A stretch of 15,549 bases of DNA, from NCBI GenBank assembly GCA_018221245.1, contig JAAOYH010000091.1, positions 1 through 15,549 on the forward strand. The letters are read 5' to 3'. The notes under the pieces were generated by a model, which did no database searches, was not told where the DNA came from, and worked only from the letters and a program-made list of their open reading frames with translations. The DNA is from Candidatus Woesearchaeota archaeon (GTDB taxonomy: Archaea; Nanobdellota; Nanobdellia; Woesearchaeales; UBA525). Below, one piece after another: positions 7,401-13,635 of the stretch (position 1 is its first letter; each line of letters begins with the position of its first letter). Both the position numbers and the translations under genes were made by a program.

Positions 7401-8171
7401 TGGTGGGCCATGCAATAATACTCCTTTTGGAGGCTCAATACCCAATCTCTCGAAAATCTCAGGGTGCTTCAAAGGTAATTCAACCATCTCGCGAATCTTC
7501 TCAAGCTCATCATCTAATCCGCCGACATCCTCGTAAGTGACGTCAAACTCCTGGTCCTCCTTGACCTCGACAGCCTCAGGGTTGAATATGATCTGGGTAT
7601 GTTCAGTAATCAGGACAGGTTTTCTGGCAGGAGATGATTCTACTACAATGAACTTCAAGTCACCAAGACCAAAGCCACCAAGTCCCATGAACGCGTCCTC
7701 TGTGACCTGACTGAACACGTCGTCGAAGAACGGGTTGGACTCCATTGTGTTACGTCTTCTACGAGTTCCGCCAAGAGAGACAATATCGCCTTTCATTACG
7801 GGTCTGCCAAGAAGCCCGCGCTTGAAAATCTGCGGGCTCGCCCTAATCATGACGCCCTTCCTGGCAGGCGCGATCGTGACTTTCTTCGCCTCCACAACAT
7901 CTGCTTTCCTGATTTTGACCATCTCTCCTATGGTGGTCTTCGCGTTCCTTCTTGCTAGGCCATCCATGCGGATGATGTTCATCCCTATATCTCCCGGAAG
8001 AGGCCTGTCTGCAATAGAGACTGTGGTTCGCTCGCCCTGGATCTCCACTATATTACCTGGTCTGATGCCTAGTTGCTTCATGAAATTAGTGTCCATCCTG
8101 ACGATACCCTTGTTGATGTCGTCCTGGTTGGCCTCAGCAACCTTGAGAGGTGTCTCTTTCTTAGGAGTCAT
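4473..8171 (-). CDS. Cdc48/VAT double AAA+ ATPase containing an intein
   Basis: The precursor is 1232 residues; removing the intein (286-747) leaves 770, close to archaeal VAT/Cdc48 size. The N-terminal domain occupies about 1-200. D1 has Walker A GPPGTGKT at 255-262 and Walker B IIFIDE ending at D776-E777. D2 has GPPGTGKT at 996-1003 and Walker B IIFFDE ending at D1055-E1056. GRFDR arginine-finger segments are present in both rings. Known role: a hexameric unfoldase that threads proteins through its central pore in archaeal protein quality control. The D1 pore loop SKYYG starts right after the intein. The C-terminus ends SYYG, so its last three residues fit the Hb-Y-X tail that docks ATPases on the 20S proteasome. 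The start is supported by a TATA box 27 nt upstream (8194-8202); there is no Shine-Dalgarno. It is divergent from gatE. The function requires intein excision. Confidence 0.95.
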   Translation of the reverse strand: MTPKKETPLKVAEANQDDINKGIVRMDTNFMKQLGIRPGNIVEIQGERTTVSIADRPLPGDIGMNIIRMDGLARRNAKTTIGEMVKIRKADVVEAKKVTIAPARKGVMIRASPQIFKRGLLGRPVMKGDIVSLGGTRRRRNTMESNPFFDDVFSQVTEDAFMGLGGFGLGDLKFIVVESSPARKPVLITEHTQIIFNPEAVEVKEDQEFDVTYEDVGGLDDELEKIREMVELPLKHPEIFERLGIEPPKGVLLHGPPGTGKTLLAKAVANETNSNFILINGPEIMCVGEDTPIFTNPRGFMKIKQLFKNAKGKFVQKGKINVIELDEPIKSYGMHKDKLTKVNITHIAKLKAPTYRLKFSDGNTIDTSHNQPFLVMENGKLKWTRTEELSEGSFVARVNQLDLPRKSRRLTVPENIVGIHRRFSLGSKNLSRSNFISLPKKTTPEIMEYVGLLYAEGNISKKGDAITFCNTDATLIKHHNKLLKYLFGITKHKEYKDGRVVVYSKTLIAFLKQFGLTPGKKTPSVPEFFYSLPEKEIASFIRGYFDGDGTVGLQKVKGYDYPTPKLYSRSRSFLQQLQALMILKLRIQSKVLTHNNPKGKMYVLSVRGYAGRELFWKKVGSSMPRKARLLAKITKSKKKREFMNIPTPRLLLDQLRKKVPYKKYRNNDYYVYEKGRFTRHALKKIFSIAENASIITKNIKQEFDTLMRTDIEWERIESKRFVGEKELYDFTVDKDNFMGGHLLLLHNSKYYGQSEENLRKKFEDAEKNAPSIIFIDEIDAIASKREESKGEVERRVVAQLLTMMDGLKTRGKVVVIAATNIPNQLDPALRRPGRFDREIDIAVPQAPSRETILKIHTRNMPLEEKGKAKVNLTKIAEITHGFVGADLSALAKEAAMIVLRKVIPNISFSEDEDELPAELLEKLIITQEDFMEALKVVRPSALREVFIEIPNVHYDDIGGLEGVKQELIEAVEWPLKHKEAFTRLGVSPPKGVMLYGPPGTGKTMLAKAVAKESESNFILVKGPELLSKWVGESEKAMRKIFEKARQTSPCIIFFDEIDSIAPHRGASSENEVTERMVNQMLTEMDGLQELNDVVIIAATNRPDMVDTALLRPGRFDRILLVPVPDRKMRKSIFKVHLKDMSIAKDVSVENLINETEGYVGADIAAVCREAAMLALRDDIKAKEVTMKYFKKALDKVPPSGTKEIQEAYQQLQGQFRQARGKEMMAEKPSYYG
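5931..7316 (-). mobile_element. Intein with LAGLIDADG (DOD) homing endonuclease in cdc48
   Basis: Residues 286-747 of the Cdc48 precursor (462 residues) interrupt the conserved run NGPEIM-SKYYGQSE. Splice signals: Cys286 at the N-terminal junction (CVGEDTPIF), penultimate His746, terminal Asn747, and Ser748 as the +1 extein nucleophile, so standard class 1 splicing is expected. A block B-like His369 is present (DTSHNQPFL). The endonuclease has two dodecapeptide motifs, VGLLYAEGNI (450-459, acidic E456) and IRGYFDGDGTV (541-551, acidic D548); both catalytic acids are intact, so homing activity may be retained. Block F is ELYDFTVDKDNF (726-737). The DNA looks somewhat poorer in G+C than the extein (26 G/C of 60 at 6781-6840 against 31 of 60 at 4861-4920), consistent with separate origin but weak evidence. 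No stop or frameshift is seen. Confidence 0.95.
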
Positions 8172-8193
8172 GTGCGAGACGAATCATCTGCTG

Positions 8194-8202
8194 TTTATAT
8201 AT
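8194..8202 (-). promoter_or_regulatory. TATA box of cdc48
   Basis: Minus-strand ATATATAAA is centred 27 nt before the ATG at 8171. No Shine-Dalgarno lies between, so a leaderless mRNA is expected. Confidence 0.65.
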
Positions 8203-8254
8203 TGCCATTTTTTTCCGTCGAGAAAGCTAGTTTCCAAGGGGAAAGTTACCGAAA

Positions 8255-8263
8255 CTATAAAAA
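8255..8263 (+). promoter_or_regulatory. TATA box of gatE
   Basis: CTATAAAAA is centred 27 nt before the ATG at 8286, with no Shine-Dalgarno: a probable leaderless start. The 114-nt cdc48-gatE gap holds just these two divergent promoters; nothing else was recognised in it. Confidence 0.65.
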
Positions 8264-8285
8264 GCTCGACTGAGGCCAGGTCTGT

Positions 8286-10088
8286 ATGGAAGACTGGGGG
8301 AAGCTTGGCTTCAAGGCTGGGCTCGAAATACACCAGCAATTAGCTGGCAAGAAGCTGTTCTGCGACTGCCCTGCAAAGATAGTGGAGCAGGAACCTGATA
8401 TCACAATAACTCGAAAGATCCGTGCTACGGCTGGAGAGACAGGAAAAGTGGATGTCGCAGCGGCGCACGAGCAAGCGAAACAGAAGAGCTTCTCATACCA
8501 AGCCTTCAATGGTGCTTGCTGTTTGGTAGAATTAGACGAAGAGCCCCCACACCCTGTGAATCCAGAAGCAATCAAGACAGCAGTCATGGTCTCAAAAATA
8601 TTCAACAGCCATATACAAGACAAGGTCCAGTTCATGAGAAAAACAATAGTGGATGGATCTAACGTGGCAGGCTTCCAGAGAACTACACTCATAGCACTAG
8701 GAGGGACCATCCCAGACTCGGACGTGAGGATACAGACAGTCTGTGTAGAAGAAGACTCAGCCAAGATAATCTCCAGAACTGCAGAAGAGGACACTTACAA
8801 CCTCTCCAGACTAGGAATTCCACTAATAGAGATAGCCACCGAGCCAGATATCAAGACACCGCAGCAGGTGAAAGAGGTCGCTGCTACGCTAGGGATGATA
8901 CTAAGATCTACAGGAAGAGTAAAACGAGGCCTAGGAACCATCAGGCAGGACGTGAATGTCTCGATAGAAGGAGGCGCGAGGATAGAGATCAAGGGAGCAC
9001 AGGATCTCAAGATGATTCCTATGTTAGTAGAGAACGAGGTCAAGAGGCAACTAGCGATACTATCATTCATGGGCACAGAAATCCAAGCAGGTGAACCTGT
9101 TGACTTGACAGAGCAGTTCAAATCTTCAGAATTAGGTTTCATAAGCTCGGCAATAAAGAAGGGTCGCAAGGCAGTAGGTATTACACTCAAAGGGTTATCT
9201 GGAGAGCTAGGGAAAGAGCTCTATCCAGGATACAGGCTAGGCACAGAACTGGCAGGACTCGCTAAGACTAGAGGGTTCGGAGGCATCATCCACTCCGACG
9301 AGAAACTCGGCAAGTACGGAGTAGGTGCCAAAGAGATGGAGATAAAGAGACAGCTAGACTGCTCAGAAAAAGATGCGTTCATCATAGTAATAGGAGAAGG
9401 AGCAGAAGAGCTGCTCACAGAAGCGTTAATCCCAAGACTGCAAGCATTTTCCAAGGGAGTCCCTAACGAGGTAAGAAAAGCAAACGAAGACGGAACAACT
9501 TCATACCTCAGGCCAATGCCTGGAGGGGCAAGGATGTACCCTGAGACAGACATACCTCTCGTAGATATCCCTAAGGATGTAAAGCCACCAAAATTATTGA
9601 CACAGAAGGTCAAGCAGACTGAGATGTTAACAGGACTCTCAAAGGACCTGGCCCAGAAGATTGTCGAGATGGACATTCCAATAGTGGAGCTGCACCAAAA
9701 ATACCCGAACATCAGCTACAAGCTCCTTACTAACGCGCTCATAGAATGGCCACAAGAGATATCTTCAAAGTTCAAGAAGAACATAACAGATGAGCACGTC
9801 ATGCCGCTCCTACAAAGTATAAACGAGGGCAAAATAACTGGCTCCGCAATCAAACTGATACTGGAGAAGGCTGCAAAAGAAGACATTCCACCAGATAAGA
9901 TTCTAGAACTAACCAAAGACCTTGGCGGACAGCTATCTGATGACGAGCTCAGAGCAATAATAAAGAAGGTAATACAAGCCAATCCAGGGATTCGAGCAGG
10001 CGGTCTCATGGGAGACATAATGAAGGAAGTCCGTGGAAAGGCAGATGGCCACGCAGTAAAGAGAATACTTGACGAGGAAGTACAGTGA
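8286..10088 (+). CDS. gatE: Glutamyl-tRNA(Gln) amidotransferase subunit E
   Basis: A 600-residue protein, close to the usual length of archaeal GatE. It opens with the GatB/GatE signature GLEIHQQL (12-19), followed by the Cys pair FCDCP (25-29), the DGSNVAGFQRT segment (123-133) and RQDVNVSIEGGARIEIKG (220-237), all typical of the catalytic cradle. Residues about 270-400 are the AspRS-like (GAD) insertion that separates GatE from bacterial GatB, and about 440-600 is the helical tRNA-binding tail. Known role: with the asparaginase-like GatD it converts Glu-tRNA(Gln) to Gln-tRNA(Gln), GatD supplying ammonia and GatE activating the glutamate with ATP. Its presence implies that this archaeon makes Gln-tRNA indirectly; gatD is not in the window. 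The start is fixed by a TATA box 27 nt upstream. The stop overlaps the start of the PHP gene (GTGA). Confidence 0.95.
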   Translation: MEDWGKLGFKAGLEIHQQLAGKKLFCDCPAKIVEQEPDITITRKIRATAGETGKVDVAAAHEQAKQKSFSYQAFNGACCLVELDEEPPHPVNPEAIKTAVMVSKIFNSHIQDKVQFMRKTIVDGSNVAGFQRTTLIALGGTIPDSDVRIQTVCVEEDSAKIISRTAEEDTYNLSRLGIPLIEIATEPDIKTPQQVKEVAATLGMILRSTGRVKRGLGTIRQDVNVSIEGGARIEIKGAQDLKMIPMLVENEVKRQLAILSFMGTEIQAGEPVDLTEQFKSSELGFISSAIKKGRKAVGITLKGLSGELGKELYPGYRLGTELAGLAKTRGFGGIIHSDEKLGKYGVGAKEMEIKRQLDCSEKDAFIIVIGEGAEELLTEALIPRLQAFSKGVPNEVRKANEDGTTSYLRPMPGGARMYPETDIPLVDIPKDVKPPKLLTQKVKQTEMLTGLSKDLAQKIVEMDIPIVELHQKYPNISYKLLTNALIEWPQEISSKFKKNITDEHVMPLLQSINEGKITGSAIKLILEKAAKEDIPPDKILELTKDLGGQLSDDELRAIIKKVIQANPGIRAGGLMGDIMKEVRGKADGHAVKRILDEEVQ

Positions 10089-10882
10089 ACGTAAAATTCG
10101 AGACACCAAACATCCGTGCTCTGACCAAGAGATACATGTTGGTAGATATGCACTTCCACAGCAGGTACAGCCACGACTCGAGTACGCCTGTCAAGAACAT
10201 AATCGAGCGCGCCAGAAACCTAGGCGTCTACGTAGCACTAACAGATCACAATAGCATAAAAGGAGTTCTAGAAGCAGACAAACTGGAACATGGAAGAATA
10301 AAGCCAGGAGTAGAGATCACCACGAGAGAGGGCAAGGACATCCTGGTGTACTTCTACAACGTCAAGGATCTTGAAAGGTTCTGGAAGGCGAACGTCGCGC
10401 GTCATATCAAAAGCAAGAGCTCCATCCGAGGAGGAAAGACAGGAATACGAGCCCAGGAGCTCCTAGAGAAACTGAGCAGAGAGCATTGTGTCACGGTCCT
10501 GGCGCATCCTTTCGCTGTAGGGATGAGGAGAAGCTACCTATACTTCAAGAAGAGGCCCCAGCTCTTAAGATATATCGACGCGATAGAGGTGATCAACCAG
10601 GCGCTTCCACATAGGGGAAACCTGCTGGCAATAGGATGGGGAGTGGAGCTCCAGAAACCTCTAGCAGGGGGCTCAGATGGTCACATAGTGAAGATGCTAG
10701 GCTCAGCATTCGTGATGAGCAAAGCGGCAACATGGGCTGAATTTCTCGACGATGTCAAGGCAGGAAAGACTCGAGCGATGGGAGAGAAGCAGAAGCTGAG
10801 ACATCACATCTTGAACATAGCACGTATACTGAAAGAGAAAGGAAAAATTCTTCAGAACAGGCGCATAAGGAAAGGGAAATGA
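10085..10882 (+). CDS. PHP-domain metal-dependent phosphoesterase
   Basis: A 265-residue protein with the PHP metal-site motifs in order: DMHFHSRYSHD (21-31), LTDHN (52-56), GVEIT (75-79), the AHP pair at 140-142, and GGSDGH (195-200). These supply the His/Asp/Glu ligands of a tri-metal centre. Known relatives include histidinol phosphatase, nucleoside 3',5'-bisphosphate phosphatases and polymerase-associated PHP domains. The short stand-alone form resembles the small predicted phosphoesterases; the substrate cannot be read from sequence. Residues 100-120 and the C-terminal 30 residues are strongly basic, which would suit a nucleotide or nucleic acid substrate. The start is taken as GTG at 10085, overlapping the gatE stop by 4 nt (translational coupling); an internal ATG at 10136 would still keep all motifs. 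The stop abuts the facing glycosidase gene with no base between. Confidence 0.9.
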   Translation: MNVKFETPNIRALTKRYMLVDMHFHSRYSHDSSTPVKNIIERARNLGVYVALTDHNSIKGVLEADKLEHGRIKPGVEITTREGKDILVYFYNVKDLERFWKANVARHIKSKSSIRGGKTGIRAQELLEKLSREHCVTVLAHPFAVGMRRSYLYFKKRPQLLRYIDAIEVINQALPHRGNLLAIGWGVELQKPLAGGSDGHIVKMLGSAFVMSKAATWAEFLDDVKAGKTRAMGEKQKLRHHILNIARILKEKGKILQNRRIRKGK

Positions 10883-11989
10883 TTATCTCTTCCTTGCATT
10901 CTTCATCTGCCAAAGATACGACGCGCACCAGCTCATGCCCTCATCAGCTACATAGAAGAACTTCATATAGGGTGTGCCCTGGCTATCGTATAATTCCAGC
11001 CATGTTTTGTAGGTCTTGAGAAGCTTGGTGTAAGAGTTGAGATGCATCTTCGTGCGCTTCTTATCTACCTTTGAGAGGACTTCCAGATAGGCCAGTCCCA
11101 GATGAGTCCAGATACTATCTGTCTCGTAGTCGGGAGCGAACCAGTCCGTGAAGTGAAGGCTTACCTTCTCACGGGACTTATCGAGAGTGCTAACATAACG
11201 GAGAGGGAACGGATCGTCCAGTCCAGCAGCCCCGATGCTAGTCATAGCGGAGGCAATCATCTTCTTGTCCGTGAAAAGCCCTGTCCAGAATGGGAAAACG
11301 TTCGCGTCTCCTGCGACTATGCGCTGTCTCTTTGTGTCCGCAAAGAAGTAGGTCCCGTTCCAGTATGTGTTCAGAATCCTATCCTTGACCTGGTTCTCGG
11401 AGAAGGGAAACTTGAGTTTCAGCTTAGGGGCCTCGCAGGCCACCACGCCCACCATGGTCGCATCATAGCAGGAAGCAGCTTTTTTCGCGAGATCTCTGAT
11501 GGCTGAGAATCTCTTGTACTTGTAGGGCAGAAGCGTCTGCTTGTCAACTACCTCAGAGACGAACCTGTCCACTTCACCCTGAAGGAACTTCCTGTCTGAA
11601 CCTGAAAGTTTGAACTTGACTCGTCTGATAGTCAATAAGAGAAGAGCTAGAGAGTCAGGACCGTAAGCTGGAAAATCGAAAGGCTCGCCATCTGGAGAGA
11701 TGCTGGTTGTGACCTTTCCTGCTGCCTTGAAATTGTCAAGAGCATACCTGAGAGTGCTAGCCACCATATCCTTGTATCCTAGGCCGAGCATTGCTTCTGC
11801 AACGAGTGCGAAGTCGCGGACGTAGAACTCGCAGAAATGACCTGAACTGATTCTGAGATACTCTCCATTGTACGCATCTTCAATTATCTTTTTGCATATC
11901 TCGTCAGGAGTGCCCTTGTACTTGGTGAACCCACTAATTCTGACCTTACGTGCCCTCTGTGCTATCCTGAGACCTTCATTTATTATCAT
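10883..11989 (-). CDS. Six-hairpin (alpha/alpha)6 glycosidase-like protein
   Basis: A 368-residue cytoplasmic-looking protein: no signal peptide and no membrane segment. Segments recalling GH15 and amylo-1,6-glucosidase-type six-hairpin enzymes are FCEFYVRDF (52-60), PAYGPDSLALLLL (107-119), AGDANVFPFWTGLF (226-239) and FAPDYETDSIWTHLGLAYLEVL near 284-305. The repeated helix-pair pattern fits an (alpha/alpha)6 barrel. Acidic residues that could act as general acid or base include D59, D112, D228, D287 and E289, but I cannot assign the pair. It is shorter than most GH15 enzymes. It starts in an ATGA overlap with the upstream membrane protein gene, so the two are translationally coupled, which suggests a joint role in making or turning over a glycan or glycolipid. 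Exact substrate unknown. Confidence 0.75.
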   Translation of the reverse strand: MIINEGLRIAQRARKVRISGFTKYKGTPDEICKKIIEDAYNGEYLRISSGHFCEFYVRDFALVAEAMLGLGYKDMVASTLRYALDNFKAAGKVTTSISPDGEPFDFPAYGPDSLALLLLTIRRVKFKLSGSDRKFLQGEVDRFVSEVVDKQTLLPYKYKRFSAIRDLAKKAASCYDATMVGVVACEAPKLKLKFPFSENQVKDRILNTYWNGTYFFADTKRQRIVAGDANVFPFWTGLFTDKKMIASAMTSIGAAGLDDPFPLRYVSTLDKSREKVSLHFTDWFAPDYETDSIWTHLGLAYLEVLSKVDKKRTKMHLNSYTKLLKTYKTWLELYDSQGTPYMKFFYVADEGMSWCASYLWQMKNARKR

Positions 11990-13035
11990 ACCTTCCTCCG
12001 CTTGTATAGCTTACCCTTCTCGAAATCCTTCTCGATTTGGGAGCTCTCAGCCGCAAGTTTTCTGAACCTGAAATTATAGAATCCCATGAAGACAAGACCC
12101 AGCATGGTCCACAAGAGGTCACGCGCCCTGATTATGAATGCGAGAGCAATACCAAGGACGGATCCTAGCTGCAATACTTTTGCTGCAGATAGCTGACCTA
12201 ATTCAAGAGTACCCATCGCTGCAGGGATGGGGATAGAGTATGCTATTCCCACGCCTGTGAGTATCAAAAATATCTGGACGACATTCGCTTCTTGACCCAG
12301 AAGAAGAAGGACGAACCTGTATTCGAAATACATCAGGACCCAGAGGCCCATCATCATGACGAACAGACCCAGGAAATATTTCTTCTTCTTACGATAGAAA
12401 TCTCCCACCTGACGCTCGACCTTGACGAGATTTCCCTCAACCAGCGACAACCTCTTGAACTTGTGCAGCCTCAAGAACCTGAAGGTTCGTAAGAACATAC
12501 TCTTCTTGTGAAGGATACCTGCTATGAACAGGCCCATAAGGAGCATAAGGACAAGACTAGCACCAAGGACGAATATCTTTGTAGGTTTATCCACGAGTAC
12601 ACTGTTCAGTATGAGTAGAGCGCCCAAGAAGAAGAACAGGACATTTGCAAGGAGCTCGATGCTCTTGTCTATTATCACGTTGGAGAACGCCTTATCCAGA
12701 GGTATCCCCTCCCTCTTCAGGAGGAATGCCCTGATGGGTTCGCTCCCTGCGTGCATCGTCGGCGTGAGATATCCTACAGTGAACCCCACTAGTCTGTAGG
12801 CGAACAGCCTATGGAATGGGACGTGCATACCTTGGCTCTTCAGGACGAGCATCCACTTCAAAGTGAGCCCCAGAGCGAGAAGCAGGGAGACTACCAGGTA
12901 GCAGCCCAAGAAGAATATGCTCACATCCGCGAGCACACCAACAATATCATGGAACCCTAGCTGCCAAGTAATCAGGGCGACGATGAATATGCCGACTAAC
13001 AGCGTCTCGAGTGCCCAGTGCCGGAACTTTAGCAT
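11986..13035 (-). CDS. PF03706-family integral membrane protein (LPG synthase TM-like)
   Basis: About 349 residues from the ATG at 13035; a GTG two codons earlier (13041) is an alternative start. At least seven or eight hydrophobic segments are visible, the first near residues 8-28 and the last near 290-310. Family signatures are TPTMHAGSEPIRAFLL, corresponding to the conserved PGG-x-GGEP-x-R motif, and PIPAAMGTLELGQ. Known relatives are the transmembrane domain of MprF (lysyl-phosphatidylglycerol flippase) and the archaeal UPF0104/AglD-type proteins; the soluble aminoacyl-transfer domain of MprF is absent. A role in moving or modifying a lipid-linked group is therefore inferred. The C-terminus is basic and faces the cytoplasm by the positive-inside rule. 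It starts 8 nt (ATG) or 2 nt (GTG) after the tRNA-Arg 3' end and has no own promoter or Shine-Dalgarno, so it is probably transcribed with the tRNA. It is coupled to the glycosidase gene by ATGA. Confidence 0.85.
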   Translation of the reverse strand: MLKFRHWALETLLVGIFIVALITWQLGFHDIVGVLADVSIFFLGCYLVVSLLLALGLTLKWMLVLKSQGMHVPFHRLFAYRLVGFTVGYLTPTMHAGSEPIRAFLLKREGIPLDKAFSNVIIDKSIELLANVLFFFLGALLILNSVLVDKPTKIFVLGASLVLMLLMGLFIAGILHKKSMFLRTFRFLRLHKFKRLSLVEGNLVKVERQVGDFYRKKKKYFLGLFVMMMGLWVLMYFEYRFVLLLLGQEANVVQIFLILTGVGIAYSIPIPAAMGTLELGQLSAAKVLQLGSVLGIALAFIIRARDLLWTMLGLVFMGFYNFRFRKLAAESSQIEKDFEKGKLYKRRKV

Positions 13036-13043
13036 TACCACTA

Positions 13044-13118
13044 CGGACTCGAAGGGATTCGAACCCTCGACCTACGGCTTAGGAGGCCGTCGCTCTATCC
13101 AAGCTGAGCTACGAGTCC
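13044..13118 (-). tRNA. tRNA-Arg (anticodon CCT)
   Basis: Minus-strand folding by eye gives a complete cloverleaf of 75 nt. The acceptor GGACTCG pairs with CGAGTCC, the D-stem GCTC with GAGC, and the anticodon stem ACGGC with GCCGT around the loop CTCCTAA. The variable loop is AGGTC and the T-arm is GAGGG-TTCGAAT-CCCTT, closing with one G-T pair. The anticodon is CCT, reading AGG arginine codons, which are frequent in the conserved genes here. The discriminator base is G. No CCA is encoded; the next bases are TAG. No intron is seen. Confidence 0.95.
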
Positions 13119-13142
13119 ACCCTTCTCGAGAGACATAGGGTG

Positions 13143-13150
13143 TTTTTAAG
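13143..13150 (-). promoter_or_regulatory. Probable TATA box of the tRNA-Arg transcript
   Basis: Minus-strand CTTAAAAA is centred about 28 nt before the mature tRNA 5' end, so the transcript would begin within a base or two of the tRNA. This is also the only visible promoter for the membrane protein and glycosidase genes downstream. Confidence 0.45.
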
Positions 13151-13165
13151 TGTTCCTAGGAATGA

Positions 13166-13172
13166 TTTTATA
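13166..13172 (+). promoter_or_regulatory. TATA box for the gene at 13194
   Basis: TTTTATA is centred 25 nt before the ATG at 13194, with no Shine-Dalgarno: a probable leaderless start. Confidence 0.55.
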
Positions 13173-13193
13173 CTGTGAAGAGTTCCGATAACT

Positions 13194-13634
13194 ATGAATG
13201 AGGAACACGAATATGCTCAGGGAGAGGTCATAATAGATATAGCTGCTGGAGAGACAATCAACCTTAAGTATCTTCAGGGAGTCCTTGATACTAAATTCGG
13301 AAGAAATACCTACGAAGTAGAAGATTTTAATGAAGATTATATTTACACAGGAGATTTCAAAATAAAAGTCCCTGAGGGTAATGAAGATTTTGCATGTGAC
13401 CAAATTAAATCAATTAATAAGGGATATAATGTGATAAGAAGAAATCTAACTGAGGAACGACGACTAGATCAAATAAGAGATGTTTTTCAAGTAGAGAGCA
13501 TTTATGATATTCTTTCAGATGCAGCAGCATTAGAGGGTGTGGCAAAATATAACGCGACGATAGACGAGATCGTTAGTATTCTTGAAGGTCTCAAGGAACG
13601 AAGCCCTAATAAACGTGGGAAGTCCTCCTTGTAG
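13194..13634 (+). CDS. Unknown acidic protein, A+T-rich orphan gene
   Basis: A 146-residue acidic protein (MNEEHEYAQGEVIIDIAAGE...). Residues about 10-60 look strand-rich, with GEVIIDIAAGETI and DYIYTGDFKIKVPEG. Residues about 85-133 are helical, with VFQVESIYDILSDAAALEGVAKYN. The last 12 residues are basic. No family is recognised. Base composition is strikingly different from its neighbours: 17 G/C of 60 at 13321-13380 against 31 of 60 in gatE at 8821-8880. The ATG is supported by the TATA box upstream. truD begins one base after this stop, so truD is probably read from the same message. The high A+T suggests recent gain or weak selection; transfer cannot be proved from composition alone. 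Confidence 0.7.
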   Translation: MNEEHEYAQGEVIIDIAAGETINLKYLQGVLDTKFGRNTYEVEDFNEDYIYTGDFKIKVPEGNEDFACDQIKSINKGYNVIRRNLTEERRLDQIRDVFQVESIYDILSDAAALEGVAKYNATIDEIVSILEGLKERSPNKRGKSSL

Positions 13635-13635
13635 C

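Noticed and set aside
13044..13193. tRNA-Arg as an integration site for the A+T-rich orphan
   Set aside because: The orphan lies on the promoter side of the tRNA, no integrase is present, and I see no repeated copy of the tRNA 3' end.
13582..13635. Upstream start for TruD
   Set aside because: The extension overlaps the preceding gene and has no TruD similarity; the family begins at MRIKTIPEDF.
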